Source: Turbatrix aceti
Taxonomy: Eukaryota > Nematoda > Chromadorea > Rhabditida > Panagrolaimidae
Direction: 5' to 3'
Length of the DNA: 64,000 nucleotides
Assembly: GCA_963969345.1 (NCBI GenBank)
Contig: OZ017769.1
Span: 10,543,725 to 10,607,724, forward strand
Position 1 is the first letter of the stretch; every line of letters begins with the position of its first letter. Position numbers and translations under genes: made by a program. Positions 1 through 11,300 of this stretch are shown piece by piece. The notes below the pieces were generated by a model, which saw nothing but the letters and a program-made list of their open reading frames with translations, was not told the DNA's origin and made no database searches.

Positions 1-7
1 AACATGG

Positions 8-1868
8 ATGATTCTGATGGTGACAGCGTTCTGCTTTACGCCTTCTCTTCAAGCTGCCATCCGAAAAGAAGACAATTCAATTGCCGTTGTAGCAAAAAAT
101 GAAACCAGTGAAATAGAAAAAGCATCCATGGCTTTTTTTAGTGAATTTTCATCACTTAATCGTAGAGCGTACGCCACACTGTCTGAATTTGCGTTTTTAA
201 ATGAAACCGAAAAATCTAATCCTCAGGCACTACACGATAGATTGGTGGAGAAATTTGACAAACCGCTGTATGTTATTTTTAAATACAGTCAGTTGATGTT
301 GAATGACACTAAATTTATGGCGAAGAATAATAAGATCAGTCTTTCTGGCAAGGTTTGTTTTTCTGAAGGTTTACTAAAAAAGGGTTTTAGAATCTTTTGA
401 GACGTGACAAATAAGTAAATGTGTCGGTTAGACGATCATTAATCTGTGATTATATTTGGAGATTCAGAGGACGCGATCCGTTTTCTTAACAGTGATTTGT
501 ATTATCGGATTGTTCTGTTGGATTATTGATTATTAGATTTTTTTAACAACGAAAATTCATACACAACGAAAATTGATTAAAAAAGTGCACGTGATATAAC
601 TAAACGTTTTTCAAATTCAAACTGCCACTGAATGTGTTATTTATTTTGATGCAGTCCATATTTATTTAAAAATAAGAAATTATCCAACGGTTAGGGTCAT
701 TCGATCCGCCATCAGTGATCTGGTCCAAAAATTTGGACAATCCGATATGTCATACGATCCGCAATTTGACGCTTCAGATGAACCTATCCGAGACCTCGGT
801 TCGGTTTATGGTCTCTGATCCGTCAAATATCCGACGGATGCATTGTATGCATGTTGCGCGCAATGTTGCACGCAAGATGCAAAGAATACAATTTTTTAAT
901 ATGTACTTCTTATATCTTTTTTTTCAGGCACTCAACAAGCCTCTAATTGAATGGAAAAATTCCGATGGCATAAGCAAACACTTCCAAACCGCTCAATCCA
1001 GCATCGATGACTTTATCTCGATATCCGAAGTCATGAAATCCGCTGTCAACAAAACATCCGATGAAAAGCTGCTCACCGATGTGTATCGCAATCGAATGAC
1101 GGGACAGTTGTTAAGGATTCTCACTCGTTTGCACGAGATGATGTACGTCATGACGCGAAAGAAGCTCTACGACTCATTATTTGGACCACAGATTTCGCAC
1201 GTTGGCTACTTGAATTCTCCAATAAATTCTGCTGCACGGGCGGAAGAAGACGCGGCTTTCAGGGCTATGGGCGAAAAAGTTCAAAACGCTTTCAAAGTTG
1301 CCCGGGAAAAATTTGTGAAAGAAGAATCCGTGTTGAGTGATCAAGAAAGGTATGTCAAGATCCGGGAATTTATCGAGACTCCGACTGAGCTGACTTACGA
1401 TTTTGCATCCCTCGCACTCGAACGATCCAAGCAAAACGCGGATCGTTATGGTGTCGTCATACCTAATGCTGTGAGTTTTTGAAGTTGTTGAAAAACAAAA
1501 AAATATAATTAACAAAAAAACGCTGCTGATATTTTTTCAAATGAATAAAATTAATTTTTCAGCTTCGCTACAAAATCTACCGTCCCTTCGACAGAACCCA
1601 AACAATCGAGGAACAAATTTTATCCGTGAAGCAAATTTTCATAGACAACAGAAAAATATTGAGAAAATTCGACGGAAAGTTTTCGTCAACAACGGATGAA
1701 TTCATGGACATCTACATGGAAGAATTCACAGCAGATTCACTTGAACAAGCTTTTGATTTTCTTTCGTTGCTTATGGAATTCATGGACAAACTCTACGCTT
1801 CGCCTAATTTTGAATTTAGGAAAAGCGCACTAAAGAAGTTAAGCACATCGGGACTGAAATTGGAGTGA
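8..1868 (+). CDS. Unrecognised secreted alpha-helical protein (3 exons, 397 aa)
   Basis: Exons 8-352, 928-1470 and 1563-1868 join in phase 0 through GT..AG introns with TTTTCAG-type acceptors, giving 397 residues and a TGA stop. The first 17 or so residues are a clear signal peptide (hydrophobic core, then small residues LQA before a charged stretch), so the product is probably exported. The rest is charged, predicted helical and poor in cysteine; I see no catalytic motif. An ATG at base 4 is out of frame, so base 8 is chosen as start. An AATAAA signal lies at 1907-1912, 39 bases past the stop. I do not recognise the family. It could be a nematode-restricted secreted protein; the structure is well supported but the function is unknown. 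Confidence 0.7.
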
Positions 1869-2237
1869 TTGATTGTTTTATGAAAAAAACTAAATTAAAT
1901 GATGATAATAAAGTTTTTGTGTTGAAAGAAAGCTGCTTTGACGCTAAAAGTTTGTTGTTTTTTTGTGCTCCTTCGCGGACATGGTTGTCCCAATATTTGC
2001 CAAATTGCAACATATAATGTTTTGTTTAACGCTTATGTGTTGTTCTATCATTAATCTTTATGATGATTTATCAGAAATAACACAAGCGTCACAATACTTT
2101 TCTTATCGCAAACACGTGCAATATTCAATGTTCAACTCGATCAGGTATTAAAGTGGCGATCAAAGCTCTTGTCAGCTGATCAAAGCAAAACTCTTTATTT
2201 GCGGTTAAAGATTTGAAAAAACAAGAATTCCAAATTT

Positions 2238-2986
2238 ATGGACACCAAGAAATGCGTTGTTGTTGGCGACAAAGCCGCGGAAAAAACATGGATCCTTGTT
2301 ACTTACACAAGAGGAGAATATCCATCTGAATATGTACCTACTATGTTTGACAACTGCATTGTAAGTAAGAAATTTCACACAAATGTTGATTTTAATATGC
2401 AGATAATCTTTTAGATTAATATTTTAATTGACGGAAAGTCACATCACTTAGATCTTTACGATGCTTCTGGTTGCGAAGAATACGAAAGAACACTTTTAGC
2501 TTTATATCATCAAACCGACGTTTTTATTGTGTGTTTCTCAGTTGTGGATCCGGTGTCATTTGTAAATGTTAAAGAAAGGGTTCGTTATATTTTTGGTAGA
2601 GTAACTCGACCTATAAGCGCATTTTTTTTTATTTTTTTAAACATAATTTTTTAGTGGGCGCCAGAAATAAAACTCCACTGCCCCAAAACGCCGTTTATAA
2701 TTGTCGGAACTCAAACAGACCTACGAGAAAACCCTGACCGTCTTGCTTCGCTAGTTGAACGAAAACAAATTCCCATCACTTTTGAAGACGGAGAAAAGCT
2801 GGCAAGAAAGCTCAAGGCCTTCAAATACGTTGAGTGTTCTGCGCTTACTCAGGTAAGCTTTTAAAACCATCCAATTGTAAATCATTTTCAAAAATATTTT
2901 TTTAGGAAGGTGTGAAGAATGTTTTCGATCAAGCTCTTGCGGCGGTAATTGAACCATCGCGCAGTGGAAAGTGCAATATTCAATGA
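2238..2986 (+). CDS. Divergent Rho/Rac/Cdc42-like small GTPase with altered catalytic residues
   Basis: Four exons (2238-2360, 2415-2579, 2655-2852, 2906-2986) encode 188 aa that align without gaps to Rac/Cdc42 over the first 97 residues. Switch I keeps YVPT and T35; the G4-type TQTD, the G5-type CSAL motif and a C-terminal CAAX-like box (CNIQ) are present, so membrane attachment by prenylation is expected. The P-loop reads GDKAAEKT instead of GDGAVGKT, giving Lys12 and Glu15 where family members have Gly, and the switch II residue Gln61 is Cys. In family members, changes at 12 and 61 abolish GTP hydrolysis, and Gly15 sits against the nucleotide phosphates. I infer a GTPase that is locked, slow or not nucleotide-regulated. 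The reading frame is intact, so it is not an obvious pseudogene. Confidence 0.85.
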
Positions 2987-3030
2987 GTCGTAAAGAAGAC
3001 CACCCGCACTCGCATGAGAGTCATAACGGA

Positions 3031-3210
3031 ATTAGAACACGCACCAGCATAAGGAGCACTAAAGGAGCTCAACAGGGGGGGAAGACTTTTCTCCCCTTAT
3101 TTTAATTCAAATTCAAGCTGAAAAAAGTCTTCCCCTCCTGTTGTGCTCCTCTAGTGCTCCTTATGCTAGTGCGGGCTCTCATCCAGTTCATTGTGTTCCG
3201 CAGCTCTAAT
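3031..3210. repeat. Foldback (inverted repeat) just downstream of the Rho-like gene
   Basis: The arm at about 3031-3090 (ATTAGA...GGAAGACTTTT) reappears in reverse complement at about 3123-3210, with a short loop and an internal insertion in the right arm. The best-matching core contains GCATAAGGAGCACTA. It is a MITE-like hairpin that would lie in or next to the 3' UTR. Confidence 0.7.
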
Positions 3211-3482
3211 TTAGTCATTGTTTTTTTGCTGAATTTTGAATACGAATAAAGGGGAAAATAGCTTACATCTCTTTCAGTCAAAACAACGACTCTGAAATTA
3301 TAAAAAGTGCAGTTGTTTTGTATCGTAGCAGCGCAGAAATTGTTTGGGTAACAAAAATTAACATAAACCGAAATAAATAATATACATACGAATCGTGTAA
3401 GAACATATCATTGTTATTACTTCGGCAGTCATTTGACGTTTTCTCTGTTGGCCGTTTCCCTGTTTTCCTGTCCTTGACCACC

Positions 3483-4041
3483 ATGCTGCAATTTGTCACC
3501 TCGGAGTGCGCTGTAAGTACTTTTCTGACCATCCCCAAAAAAACTCACACTAATTGCACTTTTTTTCCAGCAAGATTTTATTTTATTCAAACACTTGAGT
3601 CAATTTCCAAACTTGAAATACTATTTTGTGTTTGCGGCTATCGTTTGGTTCCTATTTGCAACGCTGACTTTGTTTGCCAATTCCAAGTTTCTCACGTGGT
3701 ACTTTATCGTCATCAATAGTGTTTTTATTACCGTGTCTTCTTTTCTCATTGTCTATAGTATTTATATCACGTTCGTTATCGCAGATAATTCGCGGGCCAT
3801 ACTCGAAGCTCAAGCTACAGCCCAGAATCAGACTCTCAAATTGTTCGCTCAATCAAAATCCAAAACTGAGTATGCATTGATCGCTGAACGACAAGAGTGC
3901 AAAAACTCGGTACGCTTTGACTTTGCCTCGGAAAGTGGTATTATTACTTCAATGTTTGTACTCACAATGATTTTGATGTACTACGCTGCAATGCCTACGG
4001 ATGATCCATATCAACAAGAAAGTCGATATTTTTATTACTGA
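3483..4041 (+). CDS. Small multi-pass membrane protein, family not recognised (166 aa)
   Basis: Exon 1 (3483-3512, ten codons) and exon 2 (3571-4041) are joined across a 58-bp intron with a GTAAGT donor and TTTTTTCCAG acceptor, phase 0. Three hydrophobic stretches are visible: about residues 24-48, 52-80 and 136-152. Between the second and third is a soluble segment rich in Ala, Gln and Ser. The C-terminus is tyrosine-rich. No signal peptide precedes the first helix. The layout fits a small three-pass membrane protein of ER, Golgi or plasma membrane, but no motif identifies it. An in-frame TTG upstream is not needed, since the ATG at 3483 lies in a good context. Confidence 0.6.
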
Positions 4042-4306
4042 GCAAGCACAGAAACAATTGTATTTTTTCCTGAATTTTTTTCGTGGGGGGTTTGTTCGTT
4101 TGTAAGTATATATAAAGGTTTTTGGCGTCTTGTTATTTGTGTTATTGGAATCAGAGAGCAATGGAATGATAACGAGTAGCGAATAAGAGCGAAAGGTGAA
4201 GAAAACGTTGAGCTCATTAACCGACAAATCGGAACGTAAGATTGCAAAAAAGTCAAATATCGCAAGAAATAAGAAAAAATGACGTATTAGTCAAAAGAAC
4301 TATAAT

Positions 4307-4527
4307 GGATGAGCGAACATCCTTTTTTTGTTTGCGAATGAACGCGAACGAACATCGAACAGATTATTGCTATCATTTGTGCAAAATTTTGTTCCCCCGA
4401 ATAAACGAACGTAAAATAATCAATTTTGACAACGTGGCCCCAATTTTTCCTCAATTTTTGTTTGTTTTACCTGTTCCAAAATTTTAACTTTATTCGCGAA
4501 CGAACACGAACGTTCGTTCGCTCATCC
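4307..4527. repeat. GTTCG-rich inverted-repeat element
   Basis: The termini GGATGAGCGAAC (4307-4318) and GTTCGCTCATCC (4516-4527) are exact inverted repeats, and both ends continue into runs of GAACGAACG/CGTTCGTTCG. A related GTTCGTGTTCGTTCG block occurs at about 16695-16780. It is probably a short non-autonomous DNA element. Confidence 0.6.
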
Positions 4528-4692
4528 CGGAATTTGATACTTCTGTCTGATTCTTGGCAAAAAGTGACAAACGGCAACATTCAAAAAATTGCGTGTTTTC
4601 GTCGACGTTTACTTTCTTCCGTCGGTTTTATTTGTGTTTTTTTTATTGCAGTTACGATCGACGGCATGATAGCGAGTGAATTTGGGTAATAG

Positions 4693-4835
4693 CCAAGGTG
4701 TTGCATGTCGTGTAAGTTACACGAACTACACGACGAAAATTCACTGATTTACATGGTTTTTCCCTTGTTTTTAACTCATTTACATAAATTTTCGTTGTGT
4801 AGCTCGTGTAACTTACACGACATGCAACACCTTGG
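4693..4835. mobile_element. 143-bp MITE with near-perfect terminal inverted repeats and 6-bp TSD
   Basis: Arms of about 49 bp (CCAAGGTGTTGCATGTCGTG... and its reverse complement) differ at only a couple of positions. The element is flanked by the direct repeat TAATAG at 4687-4692 and 4836-4841. The arm similarity indicates a young insertion. It ends 22 bases before the splice acceptor that precedes the TRAPPC3 start codon. Confidence 0.85.
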
Positions 4836-4857
4836 TAATAGCTCGTTGGCTTTGCAG

Positions 4858-5469
4858 ATGTCGCGTTCCTCCCTCCGATCTTCAACCGCGACGGATTCAT
4901 CTGCGACCCAGATGGTGAATTCCGAACTCTTTACCCTGACCTACGGTGCCCTGGTAGCCGACATGGTCGCTGACCTCGAATCCGACGACCTTGTAAATGC
5001 CCAACTCGACAAAATAGGTTTCAACATTGGCACACGTATTGCCGATGACCTGCTTGCTAAAAATCACGAAATTCACCGGAGATGCACGAGCACGCAGGAG
5101 ATCGCCGATGTCCTATCCCGAGTGGCACTCAAAAATTACCTAGGAATCACGAGCCACATTCAGCAATCAAATCTCGCAACTGCCAATGAATTTTCACTGG
5201 TTTTGGATAGCAATCCGTTGACTGAGTTTGTCGAGCTTCCTGTTGACACGTGAGTTGGAGAAAAAATATTTTTGGCTGAAATGAAGGTTTTCAGCCACAA
5301 AGACCTCCGGTACTCCCAAATAATCTGCGGTGCCATCCGGGGAGCCCTCGATGCCTTCCACCTCAAAACCGCCGTCTTCATTGTCTCCGATGTACCCGAT
5401 CAGACTGAAATTCGTGTACAATTTGAACGCGTTATTCGTGAACACGTCGCTACCGGTGACGAAGACTGA
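4858..5469 (+). CDS. TRAPPC3: TRAPPC3 / Bet3, TRAPP tethering-complex subunit
   Basis: Exons 4858-5249 and 5295-5469 (45-bp intron, phase 2) give 188 aa, close to the 180 aa of human TRAPPC3. Recognised signatures are SELFTLTYGALV near residues 22-33, QLDKIGFNIGTR near 50-60, LGIT, EFSLVLDSNPL, FVELP and, after the intron, YSQIICGAIRGAL. Cys76 matches the acylated, deeply buried cysteine known in mammalian Bet3. TRAPP acts as a tether and as an exchange factor for Rab1/Ypt1 at ER-to-Golgi and intra-Golgi steps. A TTTGCAG acceptor abuts the ATG directly, which suggests spliced-leader trans-splicing. The next gene is IER3IP1, convergent, in the same transport pathway. Confidence 0.95.
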
Positions 5470-5601
5470 CGATTATATATTTTTTTTCGTAAACAAAAAA
5501 TGCCGTTATCAAAATTCTGTTATTTTTTCAACGGGTCATTAATCATGAAACATTGAAAAACATTACGTCGCCCTTATGTAAATATTTGTTGTAAAAAAAT
5601 A

Positions 5602-5623
5602 TTTATTTCATTTCACTAATAAA
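5602..5623. terminator. Overlapping poly(A) signals of two convergent genes
   Basis: AATAAA at 5618-5623 serves the plus-strand TRAPPC3 transcript, and its reverse complement TTTATT at 5602-5607 can serve the minus-strand IER3IP1 transcript. Because each signal lies upstream of the other gene's cleavage region, the two 3' UTRs would overlap antisense by a few dozen bases. Confidence 0.55.
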
Positions 5624-5716
5624 TTATCCAACGAGAAAAAAGTACCAAAAACAGGGAGGAAAGGAAGTAAGGCACAGATTGTGAGGGGGAAGAAAAGTTG
5701 TCAGGCAGCAAGGAAT

Positions 5717-6538
5717 TTATCCAAAGATGACTTTGAGCACGATGACGACGGCGTTGACAGCGATGAGCGGGACTGCAAATAAAAAAAAATGATTCTGCTT
5801 GGCACAAAGCCCCAAAAAAGCCGATAAAAGGGACAAAAGAACAACTTTATTAGAAAAAAAATGTAACAGAAAATGATAAACAATAAAACATTTTTGTCAG
5901 TTAAAACCGGACAAAAATGTCCCGACAGGACCGTAAATTTGCAAAAAAAACTAACAACACTTTTGTAAAATATGGTTTTTTGATAAAAAAAAATATCTGG
6001 CCAAAAAGTTCCTTGAAAATACATAGTTCAATTTCCTCTAGAAACAATAAATTTTAGCGTAAATGCATCAAAAAATTTGGTACCCCTATTTGTAGGCAAT
6101 CACTTATGAAAACGGAGGAAAGTAAGCATAAATTAGACCGTAAACAAAAAAAATAAAAATCTAAAAAAAACTACGTTTTTTGCTATAACAAATTTTAATC
6201 CAAAAAAGAACGTAATTCAATACAAATTTAATTTGGACATTATTAAGGCCCCCAAAAACTTACTCCTCAAAACAGTCTGAATGGAAACGGTCAATTGAAC
6301 CAGGCGCATAACAATGCCGGCATCTTCCTGGTGAAAACTGTGCTGTTGTTGTCTGAGGTACTGAAAAAGACATCAAACCGTTGAAAAAAACCAAACAAGA
6401 TTGAAAAAGTTCAGAAATGCCCGAGAAAGAAGGAAAAAGGTTGGCACCAACCTTATTGAGGACGCGTTCCTTGTTTACGATACAAAAACCATTGAGAATA
6501 AGTAGGATAGACAGCAACAACGTGTAGAGCGTAATCAT
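5717..6538 (-). CDS. IER3IP1: IER3IP1 / Yos1, small ER membrane protein
   Basis: Three minus-strand exons (6538-6452, 6360-6264, 5772-5717) join in phases 0 and 1 to 79 aa; the human protein has 82. The N-terminus MITLYTLLLSILLILN forms the first membrane segment and is followed by NKERVLNK, matching the HEERFLKN region of the family. The last exon encodes IPLIAVNAVVIVLKVIFG, the conserved C-terminal membrane helix. In yeast, Yos1 binds Yip1 and Yif1 and is needed for ER-to-Golgi vesicle transport. The loop exon is more divergent and Gln-rich (YLRQQQHSF). The true frame of the loop exon differs from the longest open frame; only this one joins the conserved C-terminus. Divergent neighbour: the 149-aa gene at 6869. 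Confidence 0.88.
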
Positions 6539-6868
6539 GGCTGTGCTTTACGATGACGTTACGACTTGATACGGTGAGTTGTATACGATTACTTTCATCA
6601 AAATATCGTAAATAAGCTGAAAAGTAACAACAACGCGGCGTTGGAAAGAGAAGTAATGAAAAAAGAAACGCTGGCATAAAACCAGAAACATTTACGTTGT
6701 CAGGGTTCTCACAACGATTTTTCAGTGGTTTCCTGCGGAAATTTTTTTCACCTTTTCTCGTCACAAGGCTGATTTTTCGTCTGTTTTGCACTGTTTCTGA
6801 CTTGTTTGAGGTTCGCGTTCATCGTTCAATCGATTTTTTGACGGTTCATTGATTGGGTGTCAGCGACA

Positions 6869-7828
6869 ATGTCGATGGCACAGGTTGCGGAGATTGATCT
6901 GCTTCCAACGGATATTTTTGACCACACTAAGGTCTTGAAGACTGAAATTGCGAGGTTTGAAGACAATTTTATTAAGAATGAACGATACAAGGAATTTGAC
7001 GGTCTTATTCGGCGGAACCATCGAGTGAGACCTTTTTTTGAGGATTTAGGGGTGATATTTTATTAGAAATGTTTTTTTCAGATTTACGAAGCTGTAGAAT
7101 GCAACTTGAAGCCTGTACTCCAGAGTTCGACTTGCTATGACTTTTGTCATAAACTGGACAGGATAACGAAGAGACTCGATCAGGTTTCTAAATTTTCTGT
7201 CAAAAAGGTTGGTTTTTTTGGGATTTTTTTTAAACTAGCATAAATTTTTTTTTGCTTCTTTGAGTCTTTTTTTGCTTGTTCATGTTTTTTTGTCTTTGAA
7301 CTTAAAAATATGGTTGTGTGACTGAAAAATAACGGTGGTTAGCCTATTTTGTCGATTTGACGTATTCAAAGTTTTTTTTATGAATTTTTATGGGTCAGTT
7401 GCATTTTTTGGACGCGACATTGATTTTTTGGTGGCAGCTGGTTTCCGGCGGACTTTTTTGATGTTTCAATTGGCGGGGGAAAACAAGTGCATTTGGATAA
7501 GTTTTTGTATGTTTTCGATAAATTTGACGCTTTTGAGCTGTAACTTTGGGTTTTTGAACTTTTTGATGTAATATAGTGTGTTTTGTGTTTTTAACCTGTT
7601 TTATTCCTTTCAAACTGTTTTGAACCCAATTTGATTTCACATTTTTACATTTTTTTCCAGGAACACCTAACCAACGTCCAAGTCGTCAACCTCACCGCGG
7701 TGGACATTGCTCGACTCGCCGAAGCAATCATCAAAGCCCCAACTCTTGACCATATGGATCCAATTCAGGAGGATCGGGAATCTCGATCGACTGGTGATGA
7801 ATTTGACGAGGTCCGAATCAGCGAATGA
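6869..7828 (+). CDS. Unrecognised 149-aa helical protein, possible first gene of an operon
   Basis: Exons 6869-7024, 7082-7207 and 7661-7828 join in phase 0 with good donor and TTTTCAG/TTTTCCAG acceptor sites. The product is acidic to neutral, without signal peptide or membrane segment. Its first two exons look helical and possibly coiled-coil (FDHTKVLKTEIARFEDNF; KLDRITKRLDQVSKF). The C-terminus is acidic. Size and helicity recall subunits of BLOC/BORC-type complexes, but I could not match a specific one. A TCAG acceptor lies 5 bases before the ATG at 6869. NOG2 follows on the same strand about 560 bases downstream. A second ATG at 6875 is a possible alternative start. Confidence 0.6.
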
Positions 7829-8354
7829 GAATTTTGTTCAGCGGAGGCGGACGCATATTCTCACTTTTCTTACCTTCATCTGTATTTTTTGTAACGTTCC
7901 GATGCTTTGGTGTTTATATTTTGATGTGCAATATTTTTATGCAAAAAAGAAAGATTTACAATTGAAGGATAAAATTGGCGGTTGAACGGTTATTTTACCG
8001 GTTTTATATTTAAAATTATTTTTACCGTGTTTTTTGGGTTCGAAATTCCTGAAAAAATAAAGAAAACAGCGTTTATAATATTTTTTTGTACAAATCTTTT
8101 CTTTCTAGACGAATTTTTTTCGGAAGTAATAAAGTTGGTCGAAAATTTCGAATTTATGAATTTCTAGTTCAAAATTTTCTAAAGATTTACGAAAAAATTA
8201 ATTTTCACGATTTCGTTTAACAAAAAGTTATCTATGTTTGAAATTAATTTTTGACAAAAACCAGAATTTTGACGATTTTCAAAAAAGATCCTAACCATAA
8301 AAATTATTATGAAAAATTCAAGTTTTTGCTTTAATAATAATTATTTTTTTGCAG
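7829..8354. other. Intergenic spacer between same-strand genes, ending in an acceptor
   Basis: AT-rich DNA with no open frame worth calling. It ends in TTTTTTGCAG at 8354, 32 bases upstream of the NOG2 ATG. This is either a 5' UTR intron or a trans-splice site. Confidence 0.5.
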
Positions 8355-8386
8355 GGTAAACAACACGCCAAAGAAGGTAAACAACG

Positions 8387-11300
8387 ATGGCGAAGCACAC
8401 GCGTCAGTCTGGCGCAAAGGCCACGAATCCAAAATACCAACGAACGGGAAATGGATCGATCAAGAAGGCCAAGAGCAACCACTCCCTCAACCCCGATCGC
8501 AAGTCGGGGGCTACTGTGGCGGGGGGCGCGAACGCGAGATCCAAGGCCACGATCAATCGCCTGCTCATGTACAAGAACTTCAAGGCAAAGCGCGACCCCA
8601 AGGGAAAGATCATCACGCCTGCGCCCTTCCAGGGCTGGCTGGCCAGCGGAACGGTCGCCCGTGTTGAGCCCCATCGCAAGTGGTTTGGTGCGTTTTTTTG
8701 TCGAGATTTTTTGGTTACAAAAATGGAATTTTTACTTTTTTCTCTTGTAAAATTGGATTCGCTTTAATTAAAAAAAAAATTTCGAAAAAAATGTATACGT
8801 TTTTTTACTGTAAATATCAAATTTTGACAAATTTTTTTTGTAAAATTTGCAGTTTTTTGTAAAACTGAAAATTAATTTTGTTTGTATTTATAAAAAAATG
8901 TTTTAATTTCGGAATAAAATATTTTTCGAAATATTGAAAAAAAAATATTTTTTGAGAAAAAACAATGTTTAGGCAACACCCGAGTCGTCGGACAAGAACA
9001 GCTTCAAAAGTTCCAAGAAAACCTTGGCAAAACCATCAACGACCCTTTCCAGGTGGTTCTTCGTCAGTCGCGGCTTCCGGTCACTCTCCTGCAAGAAAAA
9101 GCCAAGGTAAGTGTATAAAGGGGTTTTAATAGTGCGTATCTGTAGTGTAGGGGTCCGTCCTACTGGGGCAACGATGAATTTACGGTGTACTAAGTTCGAT
9201 CCCGCGGTCATCAACGTTGTGAACTTACAAGTGTCATCTTCGTCATATCGTAAGGGAATAGAAAGTACACTGTCATAGTATCCGCTTACGGTGTTATTAC
9301 GTCGGTGGACCTCCTAACAGTGGAACAAATACACTTTTTGGGTTAAAAAAAGGGTTGAATTTTTTTAGCGTTAATGGGTGTAATTTTTTTTATTTATAAA
9401 ACAAGTATTTTGTGAGACTTCTGTAAATGTTGAATTTTTCTGTCTATTTTTTTGTTTTTATTTTTTTTGGGTTAATTAGTTCTTACCTCAAAAATAATTT
9501 TTTTTTGAATTTTCCAGCAACAACGCGTCCACATCACGGACACGGAATCCTTCCAATACACGTTCGGCAAAAAAGCGCAGCGCAAGAAGCCGACCCTCAA
9601 GGTCGCCGACGTCGCTGACCTCCACCAAGATGTCGCCGAGCGAATCGAAAACTACGCCGAGTCGGACGATACCGCTCTCCAGATCGCCCGGGGCAACGTC
9701 GAGCGCTACGAATCCGCAGACCCTCTCTTCCGTGCCGGCCAGTCGAACCGCGTCTGGGGCGAGTTGTACAAGGTCATCGACTCTTCCGACGTCATCATCC
9801 AGGTTATCGATGCCCGTGATCCTGATGGAACTCGTTGCAAGCAGGTTGAGCGCTTCCTGAGAAAGGAAAAGCCCCACAAACACCTCGTTTTGGTTCTCAA
9901 CAAGGTGGACCTCGTGCCGACGTGGGTGACCAAGAAGTGGATGTCCATTCTCATGCAGGAGTATCCCACGATTGCGTTTCATGCCTCGATTCATCATTCT
10001 TTCGGCAAAGGATCGCTCATCAATTTGTTGAGGCAGTTTGGCAAGATTCATCGGGATCGGCCTCAGGTGAGTAAATTTTTTTTAATTGACAATTAAAAAC
10101 ATTTTCGAATGAAGAAAAAAATATGTTTTACTGAAATTTTTTTTAACTAATATTTCTAATTTTTTTCTATTTTGTTTGAGAAAATTAAAAAAAAATGTTC
10201 AAACAAAATAAAAAAAATAGAAAAATTTTTTTTTGATCAAAATTTTTTCTAATATTACTACTAAAAAAATTGAAAAAATTGAAAAAAAAATTGACCCTAA
10301 AAAATTACCTTTTTTGTATTTGGAATGTCTGAACAAAACGTGTATTTTTACTATAGTTTCTTCGTCAAAAAATCTTCCGATTTCTAACAATTAGAAATTG
10401 TCAAATTCTTTGACGTAATTGTCAAAAAATGGAGTTTTTTGTATATTTTTTTTCATATTGTTTCACAATTTTTTCTTCAGATCAGCGTCGGTTTCATTGG
10501 CTACCCCAACGTCGGTAAATCGTCGATCGTCAACACGCTGCGCAAGAAGAAGGTCTGCAAGACCGCGCCCCTCGCTGGTGAGACCAAGGTCTGGCAGTAC
10601 GTGACGCTCATGAAACGCATCTACCTCATCGACTGCCCGGGAGTCGTCTACCCCCAGGGCGACACGGAGACCCAAATCGTGCTCAAAGGCGTCGTCCGCG
10701 TCGAGAACGTCAAGGACCCCGAAAACCACGTCGGGGAGGTTCTTCGCCGCGTCAAGCGCGATCACATCAAGAAAACGTACTCCGGAGTCGCTGAATGGAC
10801 GGACACAGAGGATTTCCTCGAAAAGCTAGCCGTCGCCAGTGGACGCCTGCTCAAAGGCGGCGAACCCGATGTCCGAACCGTCGCCAAAATGATCCTGAAC
10901 GACTTTCAGAGAGGCAAGCTCCCGTACTACACGTGTCCTCCCGGCTGCGAGGAAGAAGCCGGGGAGCGCGATTTGAAGACCGAAGAACAGGCTCCCATCA
11001 ACGAGGTCGAAGAGGACGAAAAAGCTGCCCTGACGGACGGCGAGAGCGTCGCGCCTTCTGACGACGAAGCCGGAGAGGAGGAAGAAGTCGATGAGAAGCT
11101 CCAAGTCACCCTCGAAGACGTCGAAGGCGTGAAAAAGGAAGCTCCCGACGACGACGAACTCACGGAACTCGGATCGACTTGTTCGGGGCTCACTGACGTC
11201 AGTGGGTGGTCTGACCTCGACTGCAACGATTTTCCGGACCACGAATGGAATGTTGATGCCGGAGCGGCTGAGGGCAGCGGCGCCAAAGCGCCGATTAATC

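Noticed and set aside
9488..10051. 187-codon minus-strand frame over NOG2 exon 3
   Set aside because: Antisense shadow of a well-conserved GTPase exon with strong codon bias.
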